Below, in pieces: positions 9,578 through 17,014 of a stretch of 64,000 bases of DNA. The DNA is from Lentibacter sp. XHP0401. GTDB lineage: Bacteria; Pseudomonadota; Alphaproteobacteria; Rhodobacterales; Rhodobacteraceae. The notes under the pieces are model-generated. The model was given only the letters and a program-made list of their open reading frames with translations, was not told the DNA's origin and made no database searches. The first letter of the stretch is position 1, and every line of letters starts with the position of its first letter. The stretch is from positions 204,088 through 268,087 of the forward strand of contig NZ_JAOWLC010000005.1 of NCBI RefSeq assembly GCF_025751535.1, read 5' to 3'. The translations under genes and the position numbers were made by a program.

Positions 9578-10594
9578 ATGCGACCGAACCTGAAAGCCGT
9601 TCTTGCCGGAGCAACAATTCTCGTGTCCGCCAATACAGCCTTCGCTGACACTTGGCGCTATGCCCACGAAGAGGCCGCAACCGAAGTACAGGGTGTCTTT
9701 GCCCAAAAATTCAAAGAAGAGATCGAAGCCAACTCCGATCATGAGGTCCAGTTGTTCCCATTCGGGACATTGGGCGAAAGCGCAGACATCATGGAACAAG
9801 CCCAAGCCGGCATTTTGCAATTTGTGAACCAATCGCCGGGTTTCACTGGCGCGCTGATCCCTGAAGCACAGGTGTTCTTTGTGCCTTACCTCTTGCCGCA
9901 AAACGAGAATACGCTTCAAGAATTCTTCACAAATTCTGTCGCCATTAACGAAATGTTCCCCGAGCTATATGCCGAGCAAGGGCTTGAACTTATGACAATG
10001 TATCCGGAAGGCGAAGTCTGCATGACAACGCAAGAACCAGTCCGCTCACCTGCGGATCTGGACGGCGTTAAGTTCCGCGTCATGACCAACCCGCTACTTG
10101 TTGAAAGCTATGCTGCATTTGGTGCAACACCGACACCATTGCCATGGGGCGAAGTCTACGGCGCCTTGCAGACGGGCATTATCCAAGGTCAGGAAAACCC
10201 TCGGTTCTTCCTTGATTCAACCAAGATGTATGAAGTCACCGACGTGATCACCTGCATTGGTCACAACAACTTCACCACTGCAATGATGGCCAATAAAGAC
10301 TTCTTTGATGGCCTCGGCGAAGAGGATCAGGAGCTGATCCAAAACGCCACGGACGCTGCGTTTGAATACATCCTCGGCTACCAGCAGGAACTGGGTGAAA
10401 AGAGCTTTGACAATATCCTCAAAGCCAAGCCCGAGATGGAAATCAACATTCTGTCAGAGGAAGAGCGCAAGCCGTTCATGGCGACATCAGAACCTGTCGA
10501 AGCTGCATTCATCGAAATGGCAGGAGAGCGTGGCGAGAAAATTCTCAACCAGTTGAAAGCAGACCTCAAGGCAGCAGAAGGCGCCACGGAATGA
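9578..10594 (+). CDS. uehA: UehA, ectoine/5-hydroxyectoine TRAP binding protein
   Basis: A 338-residue periplasmic protein with a signal peptide ending ANTAFA. The mature start DTWRYAHEEAATEVQGVFAQ and the blocks GTLGESADIMEQ, GILQFVNQSPGFTGALIP, MTNPLLVESY and GATPTPLPWGEVYGALQTG closely follow TeaA of Halomonas and UehA of Ruegeria, which bind ectoine with high affinity. ATG 9578 was chosen because AAGGAG precedes it and the signal peptide begins there; the frame is open from 9506. It feeds the UehBC permease encoded next. Confidence 0.92.
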   Translation: MRPNLKAVLAGATILVSANTAFADTWRYAHEEAATEVQGVFAQKFKEEIEANSDHEVQLFPFGTLGESADIMEQAQAGILQFVNQSPGFTGALIPEAQVFFVPYLLPQNENTLQEFFTNSVAINEMFPELYAEQGLELMTMYPEGEVCMTTQEPVRSPADLDGVKFRVMTNPLLVESYAAFGATPTPLPWGEVYGALQTGIIQGQENPRFFLDSTKMYEVTDVITCIGHNNFTTAMMANKDFFDGLGEEDQELIQNATDAAFEYILGYQQELGEKSFDNILKAKPEMEINILSEEERKPFMATSEPVEAAFIEMAGERGEKILNQLKADLKAAEGATE

Positions 10595-10606
10595 ACTTCG
10601 TTCCAA

Positions 10607-10634
10607 TGTGTCGGGCTAGATAGAGCCCGACACA
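10607..10634 (+). promoter_or_regulatory. Intercistronic hairpin between uehA and uehB
   Basis: TGTGTCGGGCT, six loop bases, then AGCCCGACACA form a perfect eleven-pair stem right after the uehA stop. No strong U run follows. Its position matches the hairpin after the other DctP-type gene at 4044-4066, so it probably protects or partially terminates the message to give more binding protein than permease; inference. Confidence 0.65.
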
Positions 10635-10671
10635 CACCACCTATTTCTTTTTCCAAAATCAGGAATTCCCT

Positions 10672-11298
10672 GTGACGCAAGAACCGCCCCAGTCGCCCGA
10701 TCCGGCCGCCATCATCAGCACCGATGTCGAACAGGACATCCTCGAAGATACGACGTCGGCATTGCCGGGGCTTCTAGGGGTGCTTGATCTCGCCATTGCA
10801 CGACTCGAAGCAATAATGCTCGCGCTCGGCGTTTTACTCATGGCCTTGAACACTGTGGCAAATGTGATTGGCCGCGTCTTTTTCGAAAGTATCTATTTTT
10901 CGGAGGAGCTGAACAGAATCCTCATCATTCTGATTACCTTTGCAGGGATCAGCTATGCCGCGCGTCACGGACGCCACATCCGCATGTCTGCGATCTATGA
11001 TACGTTGCCACCGCGCCCGCGAAAACTTCTCACAATCCTGATTTCGCTTGTCACGGCGGCCTTTATGTTGGGCCTGGCATGGTATTCCTTGCAATTCCTG
11101 CTGACAACAATGGGGCGCGGACGCGTCCTGCCCGCCTTGCAAATACCCGTCTGGATTACCTTATGCTGGGTGCCATTGGGTTTCTTGCTTACGGGCATTC
11201 AATACACCCTGACAGCAGTTAAAAACATCATCGAAAATGACATCTACCTTTCGACAAACGTGCTCGAAGGCTACGACAACGACGAACGGGAGATCTGA
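10672..11298 (+). CDS. uehB: UehB, ectoine TRAP transporter small permease
   Basis: A 208-residue membrane protein with a polar N-terminal region of about 35 residues, then four hydrophobic segments (for example [20 protein letters not shown]). [20 protein letters not shown] and [10 protein letters not shown] correspond to the DctQ-family core. The frame starts with GTG, with CAGGA about eight bases upstream. It lies between uehA and uehC, and the gap to uehC is three bases, so one operon is clear. Confidence 0.88.
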   Translation: MTQEPPQSPDPAAIISTDVEQDILEDTTSALPGLLGVLDLAIARLEAIMLALGVLLMALNTVANVIGRVFFESIYFSEELNRILIILITFAGISYAARHGRHIRMSAIYDTLPPRPRKLLTILISLVTAAFMLGLAWYSLQFLLTTMGRGRVLPALQIPVWITLCWVPLGFLLTGIQYTLTAVKNIIENDIYLSTNVLEGYDNDEREI

Positions 11299-11301
11299 TC
11301 C

Positions 11302-12585
11302 ATGGCACTAACCGTTTTTGCAGTCATGATCGTGCTTTTGCTTTTGGGTTTTCCGATGATGATCCCGCTTTTGGCCGGAACACTCACCGGCTTCCTGATG
11401 ATCTTTGGTGATTTCGGACAGCTTGAAACCGCAGTCCAGCAAATGATCGCCGGTATTCGTCCGGCCTCTCTCATTGCTGTGCCAATGTTCATCTTCGCAG
11501 CCGACATCATGACACGCGGGCAATCCGCTGGCCGCCTGATTGATATGGTGATGAGTTTTGTCGGCCATCTTAAGGGCGGACTTGCTGTGACAACAGCAAC
11601 GGCCTGCACCATGTTTGGCGCCGTGTCAGGATCAACACAGGCAACCGTTGTTGCCATCGGTTCGCCCTTGCGCCCGCGCATGTTGAAGGCGGGCTATAAA
11701 GACAATTTTGTTCTCGCTCTGATCGTCAATGCAAGTGACATCGCGTTTTTGATCCCCCCTTCTATCGGGATGATCATCTATGGCGTTGTTTCCAACACGT
11801 CGATCGCGGAACTGTTCATCGCGGGCATCGGCCCTGGCTTGCTGATCCTTCTCATGTTTTCGATTTACTCGGTCCTTTACGCGATCCGCAATGACGTACC
11901 GACCGAACCAAAGGCCGCTTGGGCCATGCGCATCAAAGCGGTGCAACGCGCCCTTTGGCCCATGGGTTTTCCAGCGATCATTATCGGCGGGATTTATGGC
12001 GGCATCTTTTCTCCAACCGAAGCCGCGGCTGCCTGTGTGCTGTATGCGCTTGTTCTTGAGGTCGTGATTTTCAAGTCGCTGAACGTTCGAGGCGTCTTTG
12101 ATACCGCAAAATCCACAGGTCTGATCACCGCAGTTGTATTCATTCTCGTGGCAGCAGGTGCAGCCTTCTCATGGATCATCTCTTTCGCACAGATCCCACA
12201 ATCGGTGCTTGGTGCTGTCGGTATTGATGAAATGGGCGCGATTGGCGTGTTGTTCGTCATCTCCGTCGCGTTCTTCGTCGGCTGTATGTTCGTTGACCCT
12301 ATCGTCGTCATCCTGGTGTTGGTCCCGATCTTTGCGCCGGTTGTGAATGCTGTCGGGCTTGATCCGGTGCACGTTGGTATTATCATCACGTTGCAAGTCG
12401 CGATTGGCTCGGCCACGCCCCCGTTCGGCTGCGATATATTTACAGCCATTGCCGTCTTCAAGCGCCCCTATATGGAGGTCATTCGCGGCACGCCGCCATT
12501 CATCTTTATGCTGCTGACAGTGTCGATTGCCTTGATCTTCTTCCCTCAGATCGCCCTGTTCCTGCGTGATATTGCGTTCAAGTGA
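11302..12585 (+). CDS. uehC: UehC, ectoine TRAP transporter large permease
   Basis: A 427-residue DctM-type permease with about twelve membrane helices. Family blocks include VPMFIFAADIMTRGQSAGRL, FGAVSGSTQATV, FLIPPSIGMIIYG and IGSATPPFGCDIF. With UehA and UehB it forms the sodium-coupled high-affinity ectoine importer. It follows uehB by three bases and is followed eight bases later by a universal stress protein gene, the same order as teaABCD and uehABC-usp. Confidence 0.9.
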   Translation: MALTVFAVMIVLLLLGFPMMIPLLAGTLTGFLMIFGDFGQLETAVQQMIAGIRPASLIAVPMFIFAADIMTRGQSAGRLIDMVMSFVGHLKGGLAVTTATACTMFGAVSGSTQATVVAIGSPLRPRMLKAGYKDNFVLALIVNASDIAFLIPPSIGMIIYGVVSNTSIAELFIAGIGPGLLILLMFSIYSVLYAIRNDVPTEPKAAWAMRIKAVQRALWPMGFPAIIIGGIYGGIFSPTEAAAACVLYALVLEVVIFKSLNVRGVFDTAKSTGLITAVVFILVAAGAAFSWIISFAQIPQSVLGAVGIDEMGAIGVLFVISVAFFVGCMFVDPIVVILVLVPIFAPVVNAVGLDPVHVGIIITLQVAIGSATPPFGCDIFTAIAVFKRPYMEVIRGTPPFIFMLLTVSIALIFFPQIALFLRDIAFK

Positions 12586-12593
12586 GATAACCT

Positions 12594-13031
12594 ATGTTTG
12601 AAAACATCCTAGTCCCTTTTGACGGGTCCGCCCAATCTGAAAGAGCTCTTAGAAAGGCCGTCGAGCTTGCACAGCTTTGCAACGCGAAGATGATGATTCT
12701 TACGGTTTACCGGCACCACTCCATGCTGGAAGCATCATTCTCGATGGTGCGTGGCGCAGAGCACGACACGCCAGACAAGGCTTTGGCAGCAGGCGCAACC
12801 GAGATCGCAAACAACGGACGCAAGATCGCGAATGACTGCGGGTTTACCGACGTACGGGCCTTCGTAAGGTCCGGTCAAATCTCCCGCACAATCGTGGAGT
12901 TTGCAAAGAAACACGAGACGGATTTGATAGTGCTGGGCTCTCGTGGAAACGGCGCAATCGACGGCTATTTGCTCGGCAGCGTGTCACATAAAGTGACAGG
13001 ACTGGCCAAGCAACCGGTCCTTGTTGTCTGA
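12594..13031 (+). CDS. usp: Universal stress protein (TeaD/Usp) of the ectoine transporter
   Basis: A 145-residue UspA-family protein starting MFENILVPFDGSAQSERALR. The C-terminal ATP-binding motif G-2X-G-9X-G-S is present as GSRGNGAIDGYLLGS. In Halomonas the homologue TeaD, encoded with the ectoine TRAP system, binds ATP and negatively regulates uptake. It is eight bases downstream of uehC, so it is the last gene of that operon before a 433-base gap. Confidence 0.9.
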   Translation: MFENILVPFDGSAQSERALRKAVELAQLCNAKMMILTVYRHHSMLEASFSMVRGAEHDTPDKALAAGATEIANNGRKIANDCGFTDVRAFVRSGQISRTIVEFAKKHETDLIVLGSRGNGAIDGYLLGSVSHKVTGLAKQPVLVV

Positions 13032-13464
13032 CATCTATATCCGCGTGTGGCCACAGATTGGTCGCACCCCTCGCAGAAACATGGTCTTATTTTCTGTTTT
13101 TGCACATCAAAGATACGTTTAGCTCCTACACAGCTTTACCCGTAAAAAAACGCGATTGGCGCAACACCAAGCCATGCGTTGCGCGCAACCAGCCTAGCCT
13201 TATTGCCAGTTACAAAGCCCCGTAAGCTCCCCAATGATGTGAGGTGCTGATGACAAATCATCGAAGAGTCGGAGGCGTTCCGTTTGATGGCGTATTTGGT
13301 CGATAAAACCCGCGAAAAAGGGGCAATAGTGCCTATATTCAACACTAAAATCCGATCACAAATCCCTGAATAAGTAACCACCGTCGATTTGACCGGTACT
13401 GGCGCTCAAGGTTCTGTAATCGCGATACGTGCCCTTTGCGGCACTCAAAACCAAAGGCTGGCAC
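13032..13464 (+). other. 433-base gap between usp and eutD, with possible gene debris
   Basis: No intact gene was found where eutABC lie in Ruegeria. The DNA is more AT-rich than its neighbours. On the plus strand a protein-like run ending at the TAA near 13375 reads ESEAFRLMAYLVDKTREK and on to SQIPE, with in-frame stops just upstream. I do not recognise the family, and it has no good start. It may be the C-terminus of a decayed gene, or chance. Confidence 0.3.
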
Positions 13465-14649
13465 ATGACAACATATCAAAAAAACTTCACAACAGACGAA
13501 TACCAGCGCCGTATCACCAAGACCCGCGCCAGTATGTCTGCCAAGGGTCTCGATGCAATTTTCATGATTGACCCGTCGAATATGTCATGGATCACAGGCT
13601 ATGACGGCTGGTCGTTTTACGTCTTTCAGGGGGTCATCCTGACCCATGAGGGCGACCCGATCTGGTGGGGCCGCGCAATGGATGCACTTGGTGCGCGCCG
13701 CACTGTCTTTATGGAAGAAGATGATCAGATTCGCGGCTACGACGACACTTTCGTACAAAACCCCGAGAAGCATCCGATGGAAGATCTTGCTTTACTTCTG
13801 GCCGAGGTCGGGCTGGAGGCCGCAACCATAGGCGTGGAGATGGACAACTACTATTACTCCGCCAGAGCTCATGAAAAGCTGATAACGGCTCTGCCAAAGG
13901 CCACATTCAAAGACGCAACTGGGCTGGTTAACTGGCAGCGCGCTGTTAAATCGGAACGCGAAATTGAATACATGCAGCGTGCCGCCCGTATCACAGAAGC
14001 AATGCATGAACGCATTTTCGAGTTCGCCGAGCCGGGCGTTCGCAAAAACGAACTTATCGCAGAAATCTATGCAACGAGCATCCGCGGTATTGACGGGTTT
14101 TGGGGGGACTACCCTGCCATTGTGCCGATGGCTCCATCGGGCCTTGACGCCACCGCACCGCATCTGACGTGGGATGACCGCCCCATGCAATCAGGTGAAG
14201 CAACATTCTTTGAAATCGCGGGCGCACACCGCCGCTATCAATGCCCACAGTCGCGCACCTTGTTTCTAGGCGAGGTCCCCCAAAAGTATCGTGATGCAGA
14301 ATCCGCTGTGCTCGACGCAATCGAGGCCGGTCTGGAGCAGGCTAAACCAGGCAATCAGGCACAGGACATCGCGAACGCCTTCAACGCCACGCTAAATAAG
14401 GCCGGGTTCGAAAAGGACAGCCGTTGTGGCTATGCCATCGGCATCAGCTACCCCCCGGATTGGGGCGAGCGAACCATATCTTTCCGGCGCGGCGATACCA
14501 CCATACTGGAAGCGGGAATGACGTTCCACTTCATGCCGGCACTGTGGCTGGATGATGGCGGACTGGAAATCACCGAACCAATTCTGATCACTGAAGACGG
14601 CCACGAATGCCTGTGCAATACCAAGCGCGAACTTTGGGTGAAATCATAA
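13465..14649 (+). CDS. eutD: EutD/DoeA-like ectoine hydrolase (M24 family)
   Basis: A 394-residue protein with the creatinase/prolidase (pita-bread) fold, first part MIDPSNMSWITGYDGWSFYV, then the catalytic domain from about residue 160. DNYYYSARAHEKL and RCGYAIGISYPPDWGE are features I associate with the EutD/DoeA ectoine hydrolases, which open the ectoine ring to N-acetyl-diaminobutyrate, rather than with plain aminopeptidases P. ATG 13465 with AAAGG upstream gives the normal family N-terminus; the frame is open from GTG 13429. It stands 433 bases after usp, apparently separately transcribed. No eutE or atf follows. Confidence 0.82.
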   Translation: MTTYQKNFTTDEYQRRITKTRASMSAKGLDAIFMIDPSNMSWITGYDGWSFYVFQGVILTHEGDPIWWGRAMDALGARRTVFMEEDDQIRGYDDTFVQNPEKHPMEDLALLLAEVGLEAATIGVEMDNYYYSARAHEKLITALPKATFKDATGLVNWQRAVKSEREIEYMQRAARITEAMHERIFEFAEPGVRKNELIAEIYATSIRGIDGFWGDYPAIVPMAPSGLDATAPHLTWDDRPMQSGEATFFEIAGAHRRYQCPQSRTLFLGEVPQKYRDAESAVLDAIEAGLEQAKPGNQAQDIANAFNATLNKAGFEKDSRCGYAIGISYPPDWGERTISFRRGDTTILEAGMTFHFMPALWLDDGGLEITEPILITEDGHECLCNTKRELWVKS

Positions 14650-14951
14650 CCGGGGCTCAGGTTCCTCCACTACATCCGCAAGGCCGACATCACGGTGCCC
14701 TGAATGTCCCCACAGTTGCACATTGCACTGCATCCCGCGTTGATCCTTACTGATGGACATCTCCTTCGCCCCAAGTCCGGGGTGGAAGAGATGTCTCCAG
14801 ACCAGCAGAGTGCCAACAATAAATAACCCTTCACCTCCGATGGGCCGCCTCAAACGATCGGCAAAAAGACGGACACAAAGCAAGAAAGTAAGAACTGGCC
14901 GTTTACCCCCTTGCAGGCGCGGCAAGGAAACCCTAAGAAACCCATGGCTTC
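14650..14951 (+). other. Intergenic stretch between eutD and tRNA-Cys
   Basis: About 300 bases in which I see no credible gene. A 93-codon minus-strand frame (14644-14925) exists, but it lacks a ribosome site, shows no family features and overlaps the end of eutD. The pathway genes eutE and atf, expected after eutD in relatives, are absent here. Confidence 0.5.
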
Positions 14952-15025
14952 GGCGAGTTGGCGGAGTGGTTACGCAGCGGATTGCAAATCCGTGTACAGG
15001 AGTTCGATTCTCCTACTCGCCTCCA
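14952..15025 (+). tRNA. tRNA-Cys (GCA)
   Basis: A 74-base cloverleaf. Acceptor GGCGAGT pairs with ACTCGCC (15015-15021), discriminator T and an encoded CCA end at 15025. The anticodon stem GGATT...AATCC presents GCA, and GTTCGATTC forms the T loop. The U73 discriminator is the identity base of tRNA-Cys. Confidence 0.96.
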
Positions 15026-15090
15026 TTTCCATATGGACCAAAATACAGCATCAGAGGCCGATTAAGAGCATACTCTAGCGCCAGAGCCTG

Positions 15091-15240
15091 CGAGATGCGG
15101 AGTGTGATGACAGTGCCAGCCTCACACCAGAGGGTCCTCCGCGGCTCATCGAAGTCAAAACCATCAACGGATGGGGCAAGCCCCCTTTCACATATCGCGC
15201 ACTGAATTGGCCGTTGCCGAAGCCATCCCTTTCGCTGGCG
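15091..15240 (+). pseudogene. Frameshifted DUF3883-domain remnant
   Basis: The plus strand encodes SLTPEGPPRLIEVKTINGWG followed by KPPF in one frame, then after a shift near 15195 TELAVAEA in the next. Together these match the core of DUF3883 domains (pattern RLIEVKTTNG, TPF, S-x-N/T-ELAVAE), a nuclease-like fold often attached to helicase or restriction proteins. There is no start, and the rest of the gene is missing. The remnant lies 65 bases after tRNA-Cys, a common integration target, so it may be the scar of a lost element. The recognition is from memory of the family pattern. Confidence 0.55.
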
Positions 15241-15267
15241 AACTTTCAAGCCAGTTCTCCTTGTGCA

Positions 15268-15633
15268 CTAGATACGCTGACGCCGAGACTTTGCGCCGCC
15301 ACGGCGGCGTTTTTGAGGCAACGCAAGGCTCATGGGTCGGGGCGGCATAAGTAAAGATTCCTCGATAAGAGCGCAAAACACCGCCACGGCAGGGTCGGTC
15401 TGTCGGAATTTTTCCGCCGCCTTCAAAGCATACTCGGCTTGTAGCGGGAAGCTTGCGCAGCCCTTAAGGCTGCCGAGCCACTGCATAAAGCCCATTCGGG
15501 CCAGTTCGGCCACTCGATCTTCAGTGTCAGTTTGTGTCTGCAACATGTGCAGCGTTCTTTCCAAAATCATAGCGCCCTCCGCGCGAATCGTTTGGGCAAA
15601 GGGCTTGGAAAGAGAGATCGCGGCATAAGCCAT
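15268..15633 (-). CDS. Uncharacterised 121-residue protein downstream of a B12 riboswitch
   Basis: I do not recognise this family. The protein is mostly helical by composition, with RMGFMQWLGSLKG near residues 47-59, a segment PAVAVFCALIEESL, and a strongly basic C-terminus (QKRRRGGAKSRRQRI). It has no signal peptide, no membrane helix and only two cysteines, so it resembles neither CbtB, BtuB, a ferredoxin nor any cobalamin biosynthesis enzyme I know. ATG 15633 is the first codon after the cobalamin riboswitch, about 35 bases beyond the end of its P1 side. The ribosome site is weak. No further gene follows on this strand, so the riboswitch appears to serve this gene alone. Confidence 0.65.
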   Translation of the reverse strand: MAYAAISLSKPFAQTIRAEGAMILERTLHMLQTQTDTEDRVAELARMGFMQWLGSLKGCASFPLQAEYALKAAEKFRQTDPAVAVFCALIEESLLMPPRPMSLALPQKRRRGGAKSRRQRI

Positions 15634-15665
15634 CAGCAATCACCCGTTCCGAGGCACCCCGCCCG

Positions 15666-15870
15666 GTGGTTGACATCTGATGGCAGGTCTCCTGACTTGC
15701 GGGTCAAAGCGCGTCTCCGTCCTTCCCGAGCACATCTTGCTCAGTGGATGTTTCGGAGGGCGCTCGCCGCTTACAGTTGCGGGGGCAGTCGCGGAATAAG
15801 CCATATGCCGTTGAAGGCGGGCCGCACCGTGTTCCCATTTTCATCTGACAAACTGGCCAGAACCATCTAA
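15666..15870 (-). promoter_or_regulatory. Cobalamin (B12) riboswitch
   Basis: Read on the minus strand, the conserved cobalamin aptamer elements appear in order: GGGAACACGGTG, GACTGCCCCCGCAACTGTAA, CCACTG, GCTCGGGAAGG, GACCCGCAAG, and the B12 box GTCAGGAGACCTGCCATC (15679-15696). Outer GGTT and CAACC flanks could form P1. In this class, adenosyl- or methylcobalamin binding normally blocks ribosome access or transcription. The end lies about 35 bases before ATG 15633. The outer limits are approximate. Confidence 0.95.
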
Positions 15871-15924
15871 GGCCAGTTATGCAGCCGCGCCTGTCTCTGT
15901 CAATCGAGCAAATCGGCAACGCAA

Positions 15925-15952
15925 AAGGCCCGCAGCCTAAGCCACGGGCCTT
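15925..15952 (-). terminator. Terminator of the TAXI-TRAP operon
   Basis: On the minus strand AAGGCCCG, a twelve-base loop and CGGGCCTT form an eight-pair stem running into TTTT, starting 19 bases after the stop of the binding-protein gene. It separates that operon from the cobalamin riboswitch downstream. Confidence 0.75.
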
Positions 15953-15970
15953 GCTCACAATTTAGTTCGC

Positions 15971-16987
15971 TCAGTTGCCTTTGGTAAAGACAACTGGCTC
16001 AGGAATGTCCCAACCCGCTTCGCGGTAGTAGCGTTCTGCACCAGGGTGCAGGCGGCTGGCGATGAGGGCAAGGCCGTCTTCCTTGGTGATCGTGTTCGGC
16101 ATCCATGCCGCAGCCTCATGGATATCGCTCAGGTTCTCCCAGATCGCTTTGGTAACCTGATAAACCACCTCTTCATCCACATGCATACCGGCGCTGAAAT
16201 TCACAATCGCGCCATGGGTGCGTATGCTAGACTCATTCATTTGGTTCTCGCCATATGTACCCGCAGCAATCTCGTTAACGGTGCCACCTGTCGCAGGGTT
16301 GATCGAAAGCTTCTCGATCGGCACATCCAGAAGGCGAATCTCTTTGGTCAGTGAAAACTGCTGGATAGACGGGCTCGGCGAGTTGGTCGGAAGTACAATC
16401 ACGTCGACTTTATCATCCTGAAATGCCTGAATCGCCGCATCATAGCCAAACTCCACCAGGTTCATATCTTCTGGTGTCAGGCCTGTGGCTGCCTTTACAT
16501 TAGTCGTCACTACGTTTTTTGCAGCCCCGCCCGGAGGACCGAAGAAAACCGTTTTACCCTTCATGTCATCGAGCGTCATAATGCCTGAATCCGCACGCGT
16601 CACATAGTGATACGGCCCCATCTGGTAAGAGAAAATCATCCCAACGCCCTTTTCAAGTTCGGGAGCCGCGGCCATGTCTTTGAAGGGGCCGATGTTGTTG
16701 ACCATCAGCCAGTTGATGGTCGGCGAGCCAAAGAGGAAATCAACCTTGCCCATGCCCGCGTCAACCATGTGCTTGGTCGCAGCGCCCGTCGCGCGCACCT
16801 GAAACTCCACGCCATCAACCTTGGTGTTGACCACCTTGGAAATCGCCGTGTTGACCACGAAGGGCGACATACCCGGCGCGATTGAGGTAACCTTATAAAT
16901 CTCGGCAACTGCAGCACTGGCCATTAGCCCGCCCGCAACGGCCCCTACAGCGGCAAAGCGCAGTGTTTTGGCAAACATATCCTTCAT
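15971..16987 (-). CDS. TAXI-family TRAP substrate-binding protein
   Basis: A 338-residue periplasmic binding protein of the TAXI class: a signal peptide (AAVGAVAGGLMASAAVAE), then YKVTSIAPGMSPFVVNTAISK, later DDMKGKTVFFGPPGGAAKN and a C-terminal region with GLALIASRLHPGAERYYREAG. TAXI proteins work with fused 4TM/12TM permeases, and one follows upstream in the operon (17015-18919). The ATG has GGGAGAAA before it. The ligand is unknown. The gene is last in the leftward operon marR - permease - TAXI protein. Confidence 0.9.
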   Translation of the reverse strand: MKDMFAKTLRFAAVGAVAGGLMASAAVAEIYKVTSIAPGMSPFVVNTAISKVVNTKVDGVEFQVRATGAATKHMVDAGMGKVDFLFGSPTINWLMVNNIGPFKDMAAAPELEKGVGMIFSYQMGPYHYVTRADSGIMTLDDMKGKTVFFGPPGGAAKNVVTTNVKAATGLTPEDMNLVEFGYDAAIQAFQDDKVDVIVLPTNSPSPSIQQFSLTKEIRLLDVPIEKLSINPATGGTVNEIAAGTYGENQMNESSIRTHGAIVNFSAGMHVDEEVVYQVTKAIWENLSDIHEAAAWMPNTITKEDGLALIASRLHPGAERYYREAGWDIPEPVVFTKGN

Positions 16988-17014
16988 AGTTTTCTCCCTT
17001 TTATGTTGGTTGTT

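Noticed and set aside
14644..14925. A 93-codon leftward frame between eutD and tRNA-Cys
   Set aside because: No ribosome site, no family feature, overlaps the eutD stop.
14952..15300. Direct repeat of the tRNA-Cys 3' end as an attachment site
   Set aside because: I looked for a second copy of the tRNA 3' half nearby and saw none.
15704..15958. An 84-codon leftward frame
   Set aside because: It is fully explained by the cobalamin riboswitch and the terminator before it.
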